Of a DNA stretch of 46,759 nt, positions 26,399-34,820 are shown in pieces (positions within the stretch are counted from its first letter, which is position 1; the number at the start of each line of letters is the position of its first letter). The translations under genes were made by a program, and so were the position numbers. Origin of the DNA: Thermoproteota archaeon (GTDB taxonomy: Archaea; Thermoproteota; Bathyarchaeia; Bathyarchaeales; Bathycorpusculaceae). The notes under the pieces were generated by a model that worked only from the letters and a program-made list of their open reading frames with translations, was not told the origin of the DNA and ran no database searches. Location: positions 1 to 46,759 of the forward strand of contig JAAZBP010000076.1 in the NCBI GenBank assembly GCA_012513715.1, in the 5' to 3' direction.

Positions 26399-26816
26399 TA
26401 CCAGCTTTGCATAAAAGAAACATACACATTCTTATACTTTTTCGCTAATCATTAAAAAATAGAAGCTGATAGCTATTCTTTTTATAAAAGACAAAGAAAA
26501 ATGTGTGGTTAAAACTCCAAGTTTGAACTAACAATTTATAACAATTTTAAGATTGACATAGGAAGCAGGGTAAACAGACAAAACGTTTTCTAAATAATCT
26601 CCTTGGATTTGCGGCTAAAATAAATAGATAATAAAAAAGTAACTGCCTCAAATTGTATTAAAGCGTTTAAGGGAAATAAGTAGAGGGGAGTGGCCGGTTA
26701 ATTGTGCAACCCTCATTTAGCTACAGTGAAAACTTTGTCCGATAGACTAAATTTATAAACTCAGAGTGTAATGATAAGCTATATAACATTACGAATCATG
26801 CAATAGTGCGAGGAAG
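26399..26816 (+). other. intergenic region between rpl44e and pcn, promoters and a possible structured RNA
   Basis: No gene is seen. The left part holds A/T boxes for the divergent rpl44e. The pcn promoter is AATTTATAAA at 26750-26759. Between them, nested complementary blocks GTAG (26680-26683) with CTAC (26721-26724) and GAGGG (26683-26687) with CCCTC (26710-26714) could fold into a hairpin holding a GGTT...AACC alternative. This could be a small RNA or just chance pairing. Confidence 0.35.
26750..26759 (+). promoter_or_regulatory. pcn TATA box
   Basis: AATTTATAAA lies 58 bases before the pcn ATG, which would give a leader of about 30 bases holding the ribosome binding site GAGG at about 26808-26812. 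Confidence 0.55.
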
Positions 26817-27578
26817 ATGAACATGTTCAAGCTTAAAGTGTCTGACGCAAAATTACTAAGAGATATGGCTACAGCCATCTCAATTCTAGTTGATGAAGCA
26901 ACATTCAAAATCGATCCTGACGGTTTGAAATTAAGAGCTATGGATCCTTCACGCGTTGCAATGATAGATTTTGAGTGGCCAAAAACGATTTTTCAAGAAT
27001 TCAATGTAGATGAACCAACAAAAATTTGTTTAAACATAAGTGAGCTACTTAAACTTCTAAAAAGAGCAGGCAAAGAGGAATGCGTAGAGTTATCACTCGA
27101 TGAAAAAACAGGACGATTACAAGTTACGATAACAGGAAAGTATTCCAGAAACTTTACCATGCCTACACTTGATGCTTCAGAAGAAGAAGTTCCAACTCCA
27201 AAAATTAATTTTAACATAAAAGCGAAGACCACCACACAGGGTTTGAGTCAAGCAATCGAGGACGCACAACTAGTAAGCGATCATGTTAGAATTGAAGCTG
27301 AACCGGAAAAAATGACACTTAGTGCATCAGGTGACCTAATGGGCGCTACAATTACAATCCAAAAAGGCAACGATGCACTTTTGGACTTGGAAGTTAAAGA
27401 GAATGCCAAAGCAACATTTAGCTTGAGTTATCTTTCAGAGATAATTAAAGCAGCATCAGCAACTTCGGAGATAGCAACGTTAGAATTCTCAACTGATATG
27501 CCAGTAAAAATTGACTTTCAACAGTCAAAAGAGGGGAAATTGACCTTTTTCTTGGCGCCCAGAATAGAATCTGAGTAA
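26817..27578 (+). CDS. pcn: DNA polymerase sliding clamp PCNA
   Basis: 253 residues folding as two similar domains, forming a homotrimeric ring. Recognised by KLKVSDAKLLRDMATAIS, the central GLKLRAMDPSRVAMIDFEW, and the second domain ending DMPVKIDFQQSKEGKLTFFL then APRIESE, where the C-terminal APR tail contacts PIP boxes of clients. Only one PCNA is visible in this window. The likely partners here are RFC and the PIP-box protein at 19945. It is followed after about 25 bases by a strong hairpin, so it is probably a single-gene unit. Confidence 0.97.
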   Translation: MNMFKLKVSDAKLLRDMATAISILVDEATFKIDPDGLKLRAMDPSRVAMIDFEWPKTIFQEFNVDEPTKICLNISELLKLLKRAGKEECVELSLDEKTGRLQVTITGKYSRNFTMPTLDASEEEVPTPKINFNIKAKTTTQGLSQAIEDAQLVSDHVRIEAEPEKMTLSASGDLMGATITIQKGNDALLDLEVKENAKATFSLSYLSEIIKAASATSEIATLEFSTDMPVKIDFQQSKEGKLTFFLAPRIESE

Positions 27579-27603
27579 AACAAACGTGTATAATAGTTTA
27601 GTT

Positions 27604-27620
27604 CCGTCTTTTTTAGACGG
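27604..27620 (+). terminator. hairpin after pcn
   Basis: CCGTCT (27604-27609) and AGACGG (27615-27620) form a perfect six-pair stem around five T's, starting 26 bases after the pcn stop, with an A/T-rich tail ending in ATTTT. It likely ends or protects the pcn transcript. Confidence 0.5.
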
Positions 27621-28091
27621 CCCATAATTTTAGTATTCAATTAATTGAGTCTGTACCTTGGTTAACAGAGCAGGTAAAAATTTGAAAAGGAGTTTGCGGG
27701 TTTCTAAAGGTGAAGAGACCAAAAGAGGATAAAGACTACAATATTTCATTGCTAATTATCAGAAAAAGACTGCTTCATTAATAATCGCCTCATAGAGTTA
27801 GTTAAAAAATGGATAAGTTCCAACTATAGTATAGATTATGAGTCGTGTAATTTTTTAAAAAGAAAAATGTCGTAGACCTTGATTATAAGAAATGAGTATC
27901 AAAAGTAAGTAAGAGGGATATATACAGAATGGGGAGGGTACTCTTCCAGGTGATTATTTTTATAAACTTATAGATATAATGAGATAAGTACATCAGAGTT
28001 ATTAATGGAGGATAAAAAAAACAAACAAAACAAAAGGATGAAATTTGTTAAAGCTTATTAATTCATAAATATAGCTATTGGATGAGCAAAT
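27621..28091 (+). other. non-coding gap before the DPM1-like gene
   Basis: I see no substantial gene in these 471 bases. TTTTATAAACTT at about 27957-27968 is a good TATA box for the DPM1-like gene and implies a leader of about 100 bases. That leader holds an 18-codon ORF at 28005-28061 (MEDKKNKQNKRMKFVKAY). A weak hairpin, GGTTTCT with AGAGACC around 27700, is also present. Confidence 0.35.
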
Positions 28092-28832
28092 ATGGGCTAC
28101 CAGATAGTTGGAAATTCACTATATTCTGAAGTTGGCGTGATTTTACCAACTTATGGTGAAGCTGAAAATATTGGTAATTTAATTGAGGATATAGAAAAAC
28201 TTAGAATAGATACATCGATATTAGTTATAGATGATTCCAGCCCGGATGGAACTGCTAATGTTGTTTTAGAAAAACAAAAAAAATACCCCAATGTTATGCT
28301 CTACAGCAGACCAACAAAAGCGGGTCTGGGAACGGCGATAACTGATGGCTTCAAATTTTTTTTGGCAGCTGAAAAGTCGCCGAAATATGTATTGACAATG
28401 GACGCAGATTATTCTCATGATCCGAAAGATATTCCAAAACTTCTAACAAAAATTAAGGATTGCGATTGCGCTATAGTCGTGGCTAGTAGGTATAGTAAAG
28501 GTGGACAAATAGCATACTGGCCGATGACGAGAAAAATTGTAAGTAAACTTGCTAACATCATGGCCAGAACTGCGTTAGGTCTAAATCTAAAAGATTGTAC
28601 CGCGGGTTTTCGTTGTTATTCTACAGCATTTCTTAAAGAGACAATAGTCAATCTGCATAGCCACACATATGAAATCCAGATAGAAACAATACGACAAGCA
28701 AAAATTAGAAATTTTGAAGTGAAAGAAGTTCCAGTATTATTTGTCAATAGGAAACAGGGAAAATCAAAGTTGACATGGACAGAAATGAAAAGTTTCTTGT
28801 CATACACAATAAAAACACTGCTAAAGCGTTAA
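28092..28832 (+). CDS. dolichyl-phosphate mannosyltransferase-like GT2 enzyme (DPM1 type)
   Basis: A 246-residue soluble catalytic domain. VGVILPTYGEAENIGNLIE and LVIDDSSPDGTA bind the nucleotide, MDADYSHDP is the metal-binding DXD, and DCTAGFRCY and NRKQGKSKL complete the DPM1/polyprenol-phosphate family pattern. There is no C-terminal membrane domain, as in human DPM1. It would transfer mannose or glucose from GDP/UDP-sugar to a dolichyl phosphate, giving the donor that GT-C enzymes such as the one at 1556-2908 use. It is not in an operon. The precise sugar is inferred, not shown. Confidence 0.88.
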   Translation: MGYQIVGNSLYSEVGVILPTYGEAENIGNLIEDIEKLRIDTSILVIDDSSPDGTANVVLEKQKKYPNVMLYSRPTKAGLGTAITDGFKFFLAAEKSPKYVLTMDADYSHDPKDIPKLLTKIKDCDCAIVVASRYSKGGQIAYWPMTRKIVSKLANIMARTALGLNLKDCTAGFRCYSTAFLKETIVNLHSHTYEIQIETIRQAKIRNFEVKEVPVLFVNRKQGKSKLTWTEMKSFLSYTIKTLLKR

Positions 28833-29079
28833 CAAAATTAGAAGTGTATTTTATTCTAAAAACAAAATATCAAAAGTAAATAGGGTATAACTGACACTTT
28901 AACTTAAGCTAATCAGCAACATATAAGATAAATTTTAAGAATCAACAAAATATAGCAGCTAATAATTTTCTTATATGCAAATAGTAACCAATATAACTAT
29001 GATAGAAAGTGCAAGACTATTTAGAACTGACATAATTAAATTACTGAAAAACATTATCTAAAAGCTCAGAGGAAAAATT

Positions 29080-30315
29080 ATGGAGGATTCCAGAGAATTT
29101 GTGTACCAAAAATTCAGTGAATATTACAGAGATTCCTCCACAGTTATCCCTAAAATTCAAAGGTCACATCAAAGAGAATACGGTTACCTAATGTTAAAGG
29201 AACGTTTTATGGTTAGACATCGCCGATTCACAACAGTAGAAGAAGTTAAGACAGCTCTCTCAGAAATAGTTCCCTCAGACGTTTATCACAGTTGTGCTTA
29301 CTACGAGAACCCTGATTATGAAATGGATAAGAAAAAATGGTTAGGTTCAGACATAGTTTTTGATATAGACGCAGACCACATTCCGACTTCATGTGATAAA
29401 CTTCATGACGAATTCATTTGTAGCAAATGCAGATTTACTGGCAGAGGATTAACACCAGAATATTGCCCTGTTTGCGGATGTACAAAATTTGAAACTAAAA
29501 CTTGGCCTTGTGAAATATGTATTCAATCTGCTAGAGAAGAAGCAGTTAAACTTATCGACATATTAGAAAATGATTTTGGTTTTGGGCAAAAAGAGATACG
29601 AACGTTTTTTTCAGGTCACAGAGGATATCACGTACATATTGAAGAGGAAGCTATACAATCATTAGATGCATTAGCTAGAAAAGAAATTGTAGATTACATT
29701 ATAGGTTTGGGGTTAGATATCTTAAATAAAAATTCAAAAAGAGAAAAACATGGCAGAAGGAAGCCTGCTAAGAAATTTGGATTACATGACTTTGGGTGGA
29801 ATAGAAGATTAAAAAATGGTATGGAAAAAATTTTGAATAATTCTAAAAAAGAAGACCTTAAAGTTTTAGGTTTAAAGAATAAAAGTTTGTTTGAAAACAA
29901 AGATGTAATCATTCAAAGAGCAATAAAAGAGGGCAAATGGGAAAGTATACACGGCGTTAGTGATCAGACATGGCTAAAACTTGCTGATAACGTTAGAAAA
30001 ATTCAGTCTGCAAAAATTGATACTGTAGTAACAACGGACATCCACCGTCTCATACGTATGGATGGAACATTACATGGTAAGACAGGACTTAAAAAAATCG
30101 AGTTTGCACCTAAAGAATTAAAAGATTTTGATCCATTCACTGGAGCGGTAGCTTTTAAAAAGGGCAAAGTCAAAGTGTTGGTGTCTGATGCTCCAGAGTT
30201 CATATTGGGGGGCGAAACTTTGGGTCCATTTAAGAAACAAAAAGTTGAGTTACCAGTTGCAGCTGCGGTCATGCTTATTTGTAAAGGAAGAGCTGAGGTG
30301 ATAGCTAATGTATAA
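29080..30315 (+). CDS. priS: DNA primase small (catalytic) subunit PriS
   Basis: 411 residues. The catalytic metal-binding acids are in VFDIDADH (Asp95, Asp97), the nucleotide loop is SGHRGYHVHI, and the C-terminal RLIRMDGTLHGKTGL is another family signature. A zinc-binding insertion holds several cysteines (105, 114, 117, 129, 132, 134, 144, 147). PriS synthesises primers together with PriL, which is not in this window. The gene overlaps gins51 by eight bases, matching the common archaeal pairing of primase and GINS genes. Confidence 0.97.
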   Translation: MEDSREFVYQKFSEYYRDSSTVIPKIQRSHQREYGYLMLKERFMVRHRRFTTVEEVKTALSEIVPSDVYHSCAYYENPDYEMDKKKWLGSDIVFDIDADHIPTSCDKLHDEFICSKCRFTGRGLTPEYCPVCGCTKFETKTWPCEICIQSAREEAVKLIDILENDFGFGQKEIRTFFSGHRGYHVHIEEEAIQSLDALARKEIVDYIIGLGLDILNKNSKREKHGRRKPAKKFGLHDFGWNRRLKNGMEKILNNSKKEDLKVLGLKNKSLFENKDVIIQRAIKEGKWESIHGVSDQTWLKLADNVRKIQSAKIDTVVTTDIHRLIRMDGTLHGKTGLKKIEFAPKELKDFDPFTGAVAFKKGKVKVLVSDAPEFILGGETLGPFKKQKVELPVAAAVMLICKGRAEVIANV

Positions 30316-30886
30316 CTCTCTATATTCCGCTTGGCGAAGAGAAGTAGAGGATAATACGCTTGGAGGCTTGGAACCTGACTTTTACGTTAGAATAACGGAG
30401 TATCTAAAAAGTATTAGAAAAGATGATAAAGACTTGGACAGTAAATCAGTTAAACTCCGTTTGCTTAAGCTTGAGGAAAGAAATGTTGAGAGGATGCTTG
30501 AGGAACTGCTAAGATTAAGATATAAAAAAATCCTGAGAACAATAACTAAAATACAAAAAGCACCTAAGGAACTACTAACAAGAGAAGAGGAAGAGATGTG
30601 TGAAAGCTTCGTAACCTTTGCAGATTCCTATAATCAATTTGTAAAAAATCTAATGCAGGGAAAAGAAATACAGAATGATACATCAACTAAAGAATACATT
30701 AAACCAGAAAAACATGTTACCCATAAGAGATTAACATTAAGATTTACGAAAAACATCCCAGCTATAATGGGCGCAGATATGAAATCTTATGGGCCATTCA
30801 CCGCTGAAGATATTGCTTCTTTACCAACATTAAATGCACAGATTCTGATAAAACAGGGATTAGCTGTTTTATTAGATTTTGCCTGA
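30308..30886 (+). CDS. gins51: GINS complex subunit Gins51
   Basis: 192 residues with the helical A domain first (FYVRITEYLKSIRK, RLLKLEERNVERMLEELLRL) and the small B domain last (IPAIMGADMKSYGPFTAEDI, then ASLPTLNA). This A-B order marks Gins51 and complements Gins23 at 22096, so both GINS types are encoded within 9 kb. Start lies inside priS, giving coupled translation. A charged linker separates the domains (about 112-138), as usual. Confidence 0.9.
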   Translation: MYNSLYSAWRREVEDNTLGGLEPDFYVRITEYLKSIRKDDKDLDSKSVKLRLLKLEERNVERMLEELLRLRYKKILRTITKIQKAPKELLTREEEEMCESFVTFADSYNQFVKNLMQGKEIQNDTSTKEYIKPEKHVTHKRLTLRFTKNIPAIMGADMKSYGPFTAEDIASLPTLNAQILIKQGLAVLLDFA

Positions 30887-31022
30887 TTAGCATCCTTAAA
30901 CAGCTGATCCAAATTTAACAATTTTCAGAAAAATAAAAATAAGAATGATAGTGCTCTAAAAATTAGATAAATAAGGAATAAAAATAAAGGTAGTTAATTA
31001 AGAAAAGATAGGTTGTCGTAAA

Positions 31023-31385
31023 TCAACTATATTCTCTATAGGTGTAATTACATTTTGTGCAACGTAGAAATTGTGTAGATGACTCATCTGCACCGCGGGT
31101 TTGTACTTGCCATACATAGGCATTTCTATTTCCACATTTAGGGCATTCAATACGTACAGTAGGTAAAGTGCTTAGTTTCTGTTCTTCTTTGCCAATTACG
31201 GCAACAAATTGTTGAGGATTATGCTGAATCACTTTGGCTACTTTGGGCTCAACTTTGTCGCTTGCTTCTAGTTTCTTGTAACCGCATTTGGCACAAGCAA
31301 GAACTAGGCTTGCTTCTTTACCGCTCTTAGTTTTTTTTGGTTCTAGACGCGAACCACATTTAGGGCAGAATTCCATTCTCGTCAC
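31023..31385 (-). CDS. tfs: transcription factor S (TFS)
   Basis: 120 residues with two zinc ribbons: FCPKCGSRLEPKK...CAKCGY at the N-terminus, and CPKCGNRNAYVWQVQTRGAD followed by ESSTQFLRCTKC at the C-terminus. The hairpin acids Asp100-Glu101 reach the RNA polymerase active site and stimulate transcript cleavage, as in TFIIS/Rpb9-type factors. Start may be GTG (31385) or the ATG three codons later, which gives the commoner MEFCPKCG opening. It is in the same-strand block as DUF99, rpo11 and csl4. Confidence 0.95.
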   Translation of the reverse strand: MTRMEFCPKCGSRLEPKKTKSGKEASLVLACAKCGYKKLEASDKVEPKVAKVIQHNPQQFVAVIGKEEQKLSTLPTVRIECPKCGNRNAYVWQVQTRGADESSTQFLRCTKCNYTYREYS

Positions 31386-31449
31386 ACTTTCCCTTTTGGG
31401 GGATTCCCTTAGCGCAGTAGCTTTTATACTTTTTCCATTTTTAAGTGGT

Positions 31450-32031
31450 TCAAGATGTAATCCCTGAAGCTATGAGATGTGCTACACGTAAAGGTTCAGG
31501 TAAAATAGCTCTTCTGGAAGTGACAGCTAATACTTCAACAGCGTCAACCAAAGAAAGCCCAGCTAATTCCAGATAAATTTTAACTTCCTTATGCCTTACT
31601 TCAAAAATTTTTCCTGCATTTAAAATAATCTGCCATCTATCCTCAGAATTAGGTAAACATTTGATGGCTTCATAGATTGAATCCATATCAGGTTTCTTGC
31701 GAATGAAAACTAATACTGGAATACCAGTAGCTTCGTTTAATTGTTTAATATTTACAATATTAAAACCTGCGAGGGTCAATCCGTTTAACATTATTAGACG
31801 CAGCTGCCGATGATGAGGTGAACTATTAATCATTTTTGATAGCTTAATTGTGGCGTCTAAACCATCAACCAAAATTTTTGTATGCATTACACCTTCTATC
31901 GAGTCGCCACCACGAAAAACTACACCGACAACTATAACTTCACCTTTCTTGTGTGGTATAAATCGTCCGTCATCTATCCCTATTACGCGGAACTCACTTT
32001 TTATTATTCGAAAAGCCCTCTCACCACTCAA
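31450..32031 (-). CDS. DUF99 family protein (endonuclease V-like fold)
   Basis: 193 residues. FRVIGIDDGRFIPHKKGEVI followed by VVGVVFRGGDSIEGVMHTKI, LIMLNGLTLAGFNIVNI and IPVLVFIRKKPDM match UPF0215/DUF99, a family nearly confined to archaea and distantly related to endonuclease V (RNase H-like fold). The DDG near the start is in the place of the endonuclease V metal ligands. Activity in archaea is not well defined. TTG start; it lies between rpo11 and tfs in a conserved information-processing block. Confidence 0.88.
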   Translation of the reverse strand: MSGERAFRIIKSEFRVIGIDDGRFIPHKKGEVIVVGVVFRGGDSIEGVMHTKILVDGLDATIKLSKMINSSPHHRQLRLIMLNGLTLAGFNIVNIKQLNEATGIPVLVFIRKKPDMDSIYEAIKCLPNSEDRWQIILNAGKIFEVRHKEVKIYLELAGLSLVDAVEVLAVTSRRAILPEPLRVAHLIASGITS

Positions 32032-32108
32032 AGAGCTTAAACCTTAATTAGTAATAAAACAAGCTTAAATAAAATTTGTACCTAAAGGGTTGGAAGAAGA
32101 AAAAACAG

Positions 32109-32390
32109 TTATTCCTTTAGAACTTGTTCAAGCTCTTTCCCGAAAGCGTCGTTAGCTGCTCTAACCTTTGATATTGCCTCAAGCAAGGCTTCTTCAGGTT
32201 TATGATTGTTTTTCATCCTGATGTATATAATTGGGCTAGAAGCTAACGGGTGTGGTACATCATAGCCTGCAAAGTCAACGGTTTCATCTTCTAAAAGACG
32301 ATTTTGAAGCATGTTACAAAGTCCATGACTGGAACCTTCAAGTTCTATTTTAAGTTCATTTTCAGTCTTTTTCAATATTTTTACTTTCAT
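32109..32390 (-). CDS. rpoL: RNA polymerase subunit Rpo11 (RpoL)
   Basis: 93 residues: KVKILKKTENELKIELEGSS, then HGLCNMLQNRLLEDETVDFA and YDVPHPLASSP, the standard archaeal Rpo11 sequence, equivalent to eukaryotic RPB11. It pairs with Rpo3 to form the polymerase assembly platform together with Rpo10 and the Rpo12 encoded at 12553. It follows csl4 after 14 bases on the same strand. Confidence 0.96.
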   Translation of the reverse strand: MKVKILKKTENELKIELEGSSHGLCNMLQNRLLEDETVDFAGYDVPHPLASSPIIYIRMKNNHKPEEALLEAISKVRAANDAFGKELEQVLKE

Positions 32391-32404
32391 TAATTTTTAC
32401 CCCT

Positions 32405-32986
32405 CTATAGTGATTCCCTGTTGTAGTCTAGAGACATTTTGCGTCTTTCGATATTTCCACATTTGGGACATTTAAGATTATACTTATCTTGTACAAGCAA
32501 TGTAGCGTCGCGTGAACAGAAAGCATACAATATTCCCAAGCCTTTATCGTTTGTTGTTAAATGAAAAACTTGGTTCTTTTCACTTATTACTTTGGCTTTT
32601 ACTATATCACCTGGTTTGCATACATCACTCATAGAGTCCACGTATCGGTCAGAGACATCAGAAACGTGAAGTATACCACCGAAGTTGCCGGAAATCTTCT
32701 TTTTACCAACTTTGAAGATTTTAACTAACACATTGTCTGACTGGGCATTTCCTATTTGACCAATTATAACAGAGCCAACTTTTGGGACAATAGCTTCTTT
32801 GGCTATGGGATAAACTGATACACGCCTATTCTGTAAATCTAAAAGTGAACGACCGATAATTTTTGAGAAAATTACACCGTCTTTAACGTATGTTCCTGAG
32901 TCTGGTATAAACTCTTCAATTACGCCCAATCTTTCTCCGGGCAAGACTAAATGACCGCTTTTTTGTTCAGGAGCTTTCAGAGACAT
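32405..32986 (-). CDS. csl4: exosome RNA-binding subunit Csl4
   Basis: 193 residues in three parts: an N-terminal domain (LVLPGERLGVIEEFIPDSGT), a central S1 RNA-binding domain (GSVIIGQIGNAQSDNVLVKI, GGILHVSDVSDRYVDS) and a C-terminal zinc ribbon (LKCPKCGNIERRKMS). Csl4 caps the archaeal exosome (with Rrp41/Rrp42/Rrp4) and recruits DnaG. The exosome core genes are not in this window. First of the csl4-rpo11 pair. Confidence 0.95.
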   Translation of the reverse strand: MSLKAPEQKSGHLVLPGERLGVIEEFIPDSGTYVKDGVIFSKIIGRSLLDLQNRRVSVYPIAKEAIVPKVGSVIIGQIGNAQSDNVLVKIFKVGKKKISGNFGGILHVSDVSDRYVDSMSDVCKPGDIVKAKVISEKNQVFHLTTNDKGLGILYAFCSRDATLLVQDKYNLKCPKCGNIERRKMSLDYNRESL

Positions 32987-33112
32987 GATATGTTACCTTT
33001 ATTATGTAAAGTATAAACCTAATTTTGATTAACGCACATCCTTAGTTTCAATTCTCCGCAATAAACCTTTTGATTAACAAATAAAAATGGGCCTGAAACA
33101 GATGATTTAAGA

Positions 33113-33805
33113 CTAAAGCTTTTTGATGACATATAAGTCGATGATGAAGTCGTATTTCATTTTTTTATGAAAACTAAAAAGTTTTGGAATTGTCATACAC
33201 ATTGAATAGACTGCTTTCACATAGCCACCATGTTTACTGATGAACTGTTCTAGGAAAGGTGAGGGAGAAACCTGTATAAAATCTTGATTTTTGAGGAGTT
33301 TAACAAGTTTTAAATCAACTTCAGGATGATTGTGAAAAGAATAGACTGAGCTGCCTACTTCTAGAGCTTTTAATAAAAAAGCTCTATCGGCTTCGCGAGT
33401 TTGAACTCCAAAAGGGGGATTCTGTAAGACAGTGTCAAACTTTCCTGAAATAGAAGCTATATCACCGTTGATCCATTCTGTATTCTCAGTTAGAAATGTT
33501 TTTTCTGAATTCTCATAAGCGGTTTTAACAGCTAATCTGTCTACATCAACACCTACAACATTTTTTGCACCTAGAAAAGCTGCGCCTAAACCTAGCCTTC
33601 CAGTTCCACAACCCAAATCTATAATTGATTTGCCTATTATGTCACCGTTTGTATAAGTTGCAAGGTAAAGCATGTTAGCAGCTATTGCTTCAGAAGTTGT
33701 GTACTGTTCCAGATGTGCTTGTGGTGTGGGTTGTGGAGTAAGTGAGGCAATAAAGAGTTCAAGGTCTAACTTACGAATAATCCTTCTTTGATTAGATTCT
33801 CCCAT
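33113..33805 (-). CDS. METTL5-like rRNA adenine-N6 methyltransferase
   Basis: 230 residues from the ATG at 33805, which has GGGGA seven bases upstream (an alternative start at 33820 adds five). The N-terminal RRIIRKLDLELFIASLTPQ, the segment LEQYTTSEAIAANML, the SAM site IIDLGCGTGRLG (61-72) and catalytic NPPFGVQ (129-135) define the METTL5/COG2263 family. Human METTL5, bound to TRMT112, makes m6A in 18S rRNA. Here the start overlaps the end of dph2. Trm112 is encoded 22 kb away. Confidence 0.9.
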   Translation of the reverse strand: MGESNQRRIIRKLDLELFIASLTPQPTPQAHLEQYTTSEAIAANMLYLATYTNGDIIGKSIIDLGCGTGRLGLGAAFLGAKNVVGVDVDRLAVKTAYENSEKTFLTENTEWINGDIASISGKFDTVLQNPPFGVQTREADRAFLLKALEVGSSVYSFHNHPEVDLKLVKLLKNQDFIQVSPSPFLEQFISKHGGYVKAVYSMCMTIPKLFSFHKKMKYDFIIDLYVIKKL

Positions 33806-34767
33806 GAATATTCCCCACAAACAACCATAAACTCATTAACTGTTAAGATTGGTTTTTGAAACTTTCTTGGTGTATCAAGAGAAATTCTGGGGCAAGCCGT
33901 ATTTATGTAAGCATCTATATTGGGAAAATCCAGAAGTAAATCAGGATTAAGTTCTCTGCCAGCTAATAAAAATGCGGATTTTCCAAATTTTTCAGCTAAC
34001 GTTTTTACTTCAAGCGCTTGCTCTAAATGTTTTTGACCGGGTTTCAGACCTATCAAAATACCGAGGGTTTTTGCGTTTTTCGCTGCTTGGATACTTGTGA
34101 AACGTTGATTCAGAATTTTTTTTGCCTCCTCAGTAATCAAATAGGCTCTGTTATCGTAAGGGTCAATTATGATTGTTGGTTTAAATGTAGCCAGAGCAAT
34201 TCCGAGCGCGTGAAAAAGTCCTCCGCCGATAAAAAGAAAAGCATCAACTTTGCCAGCTATAGATTTGGCATTACTATAGTTGCAACCTATTACTTGTCCA
34301 GGATAGCTCAATTGACCTGCATTGCCTATTACTACTGTTTTACCCAATTTTGTAAGAAGAGATTTTGCATTGTCAAGTTCGTCTATGTGCTGGATTGAAG
34401 TTGTTAAACCAATTCTTTTGTATTCAGTTAAGAGGTTTTTTGCCTGAATAATCGAGTTTTCTACTTGGATTTTGGAGTGTGTTTCAACATAAAGAGCGGG
34501 AATTTTTGTTTGTGTAACCATTTTTGAGTGCCCAAAATGCACGATTAAATCAGCGTTTAAATCTTCAGCTTCATTGACGGCTATGTCACAGGCGCCATAA
34601 CAGGGGTCTATTGAGATTATTGCAGATGACCCATAGTCCTCAATAGATTTAACAAGGTGAATAGCGTATGGTTTCAATCCTTGGGGCATCTGAAGTAGAA
34701 CTCTTTTGGCGTTGAATTTAGAGATTGTCTCTTTAATTTTTTCTTCTTCAAAATCGTATTTGTTCAT
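33766..34767 (-). CDS. dph2: diphthamide synthase Dph2 (3-amino-3-carboxypropyl transferase)
   Basis: 333 residues. Dph2 moves the aminocarboxypropyl group of SAM to a histidine of elongation factor 2 with a non-classical radical-SAM 4Fe-4S cluster. The three cluster cysteines are visible: Cys56 or Cys60 in DPCYGAC, Cys162 in IGCNYS and Cys291 in TACPRI. GGGLFHALGIALA and ILIGLKPGQKH are family features. Archaeal Dph2 works as a homodimer. It lies in the csl4-METTL5-dph2 block common in archaea. Confidence 0.95.
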   Translation of the reverse strand: MNKYDFEEEKIKETISKFNAKRVLLQMPQGLKPYAIHLVKSIEDYGSSAIISIDPCYGACDIAVNEAEDLNADLIVHFGHSKMVTQTKIPALYVETHSKIQVENSIIQAKNLLTEYKRIGLTTSIQHIDELDNAKSLLTKLGKTVVIGNAGQLSYPGQVIGCNYSNAKSIAGKVDAFLFIGGGLFHALGIALATFKPTIIIDPYDNRAYLITEEAKKILNQRFTSIQAAKNAKTLGILIGLKPGQKHLEQALEVKTLAEKFGKSAFLLAGRELNPDLLLDFPNIDAYINTACPRISLDTPRKFQKPILTVNEFMVVCGEYSWENLIKEGLFVS

Positions 34768-34820
34768 AGCCTATCAACTAATAAAAAATAAAAGAAATAA
34801 AAAGTGGAGAAATAATTTTT

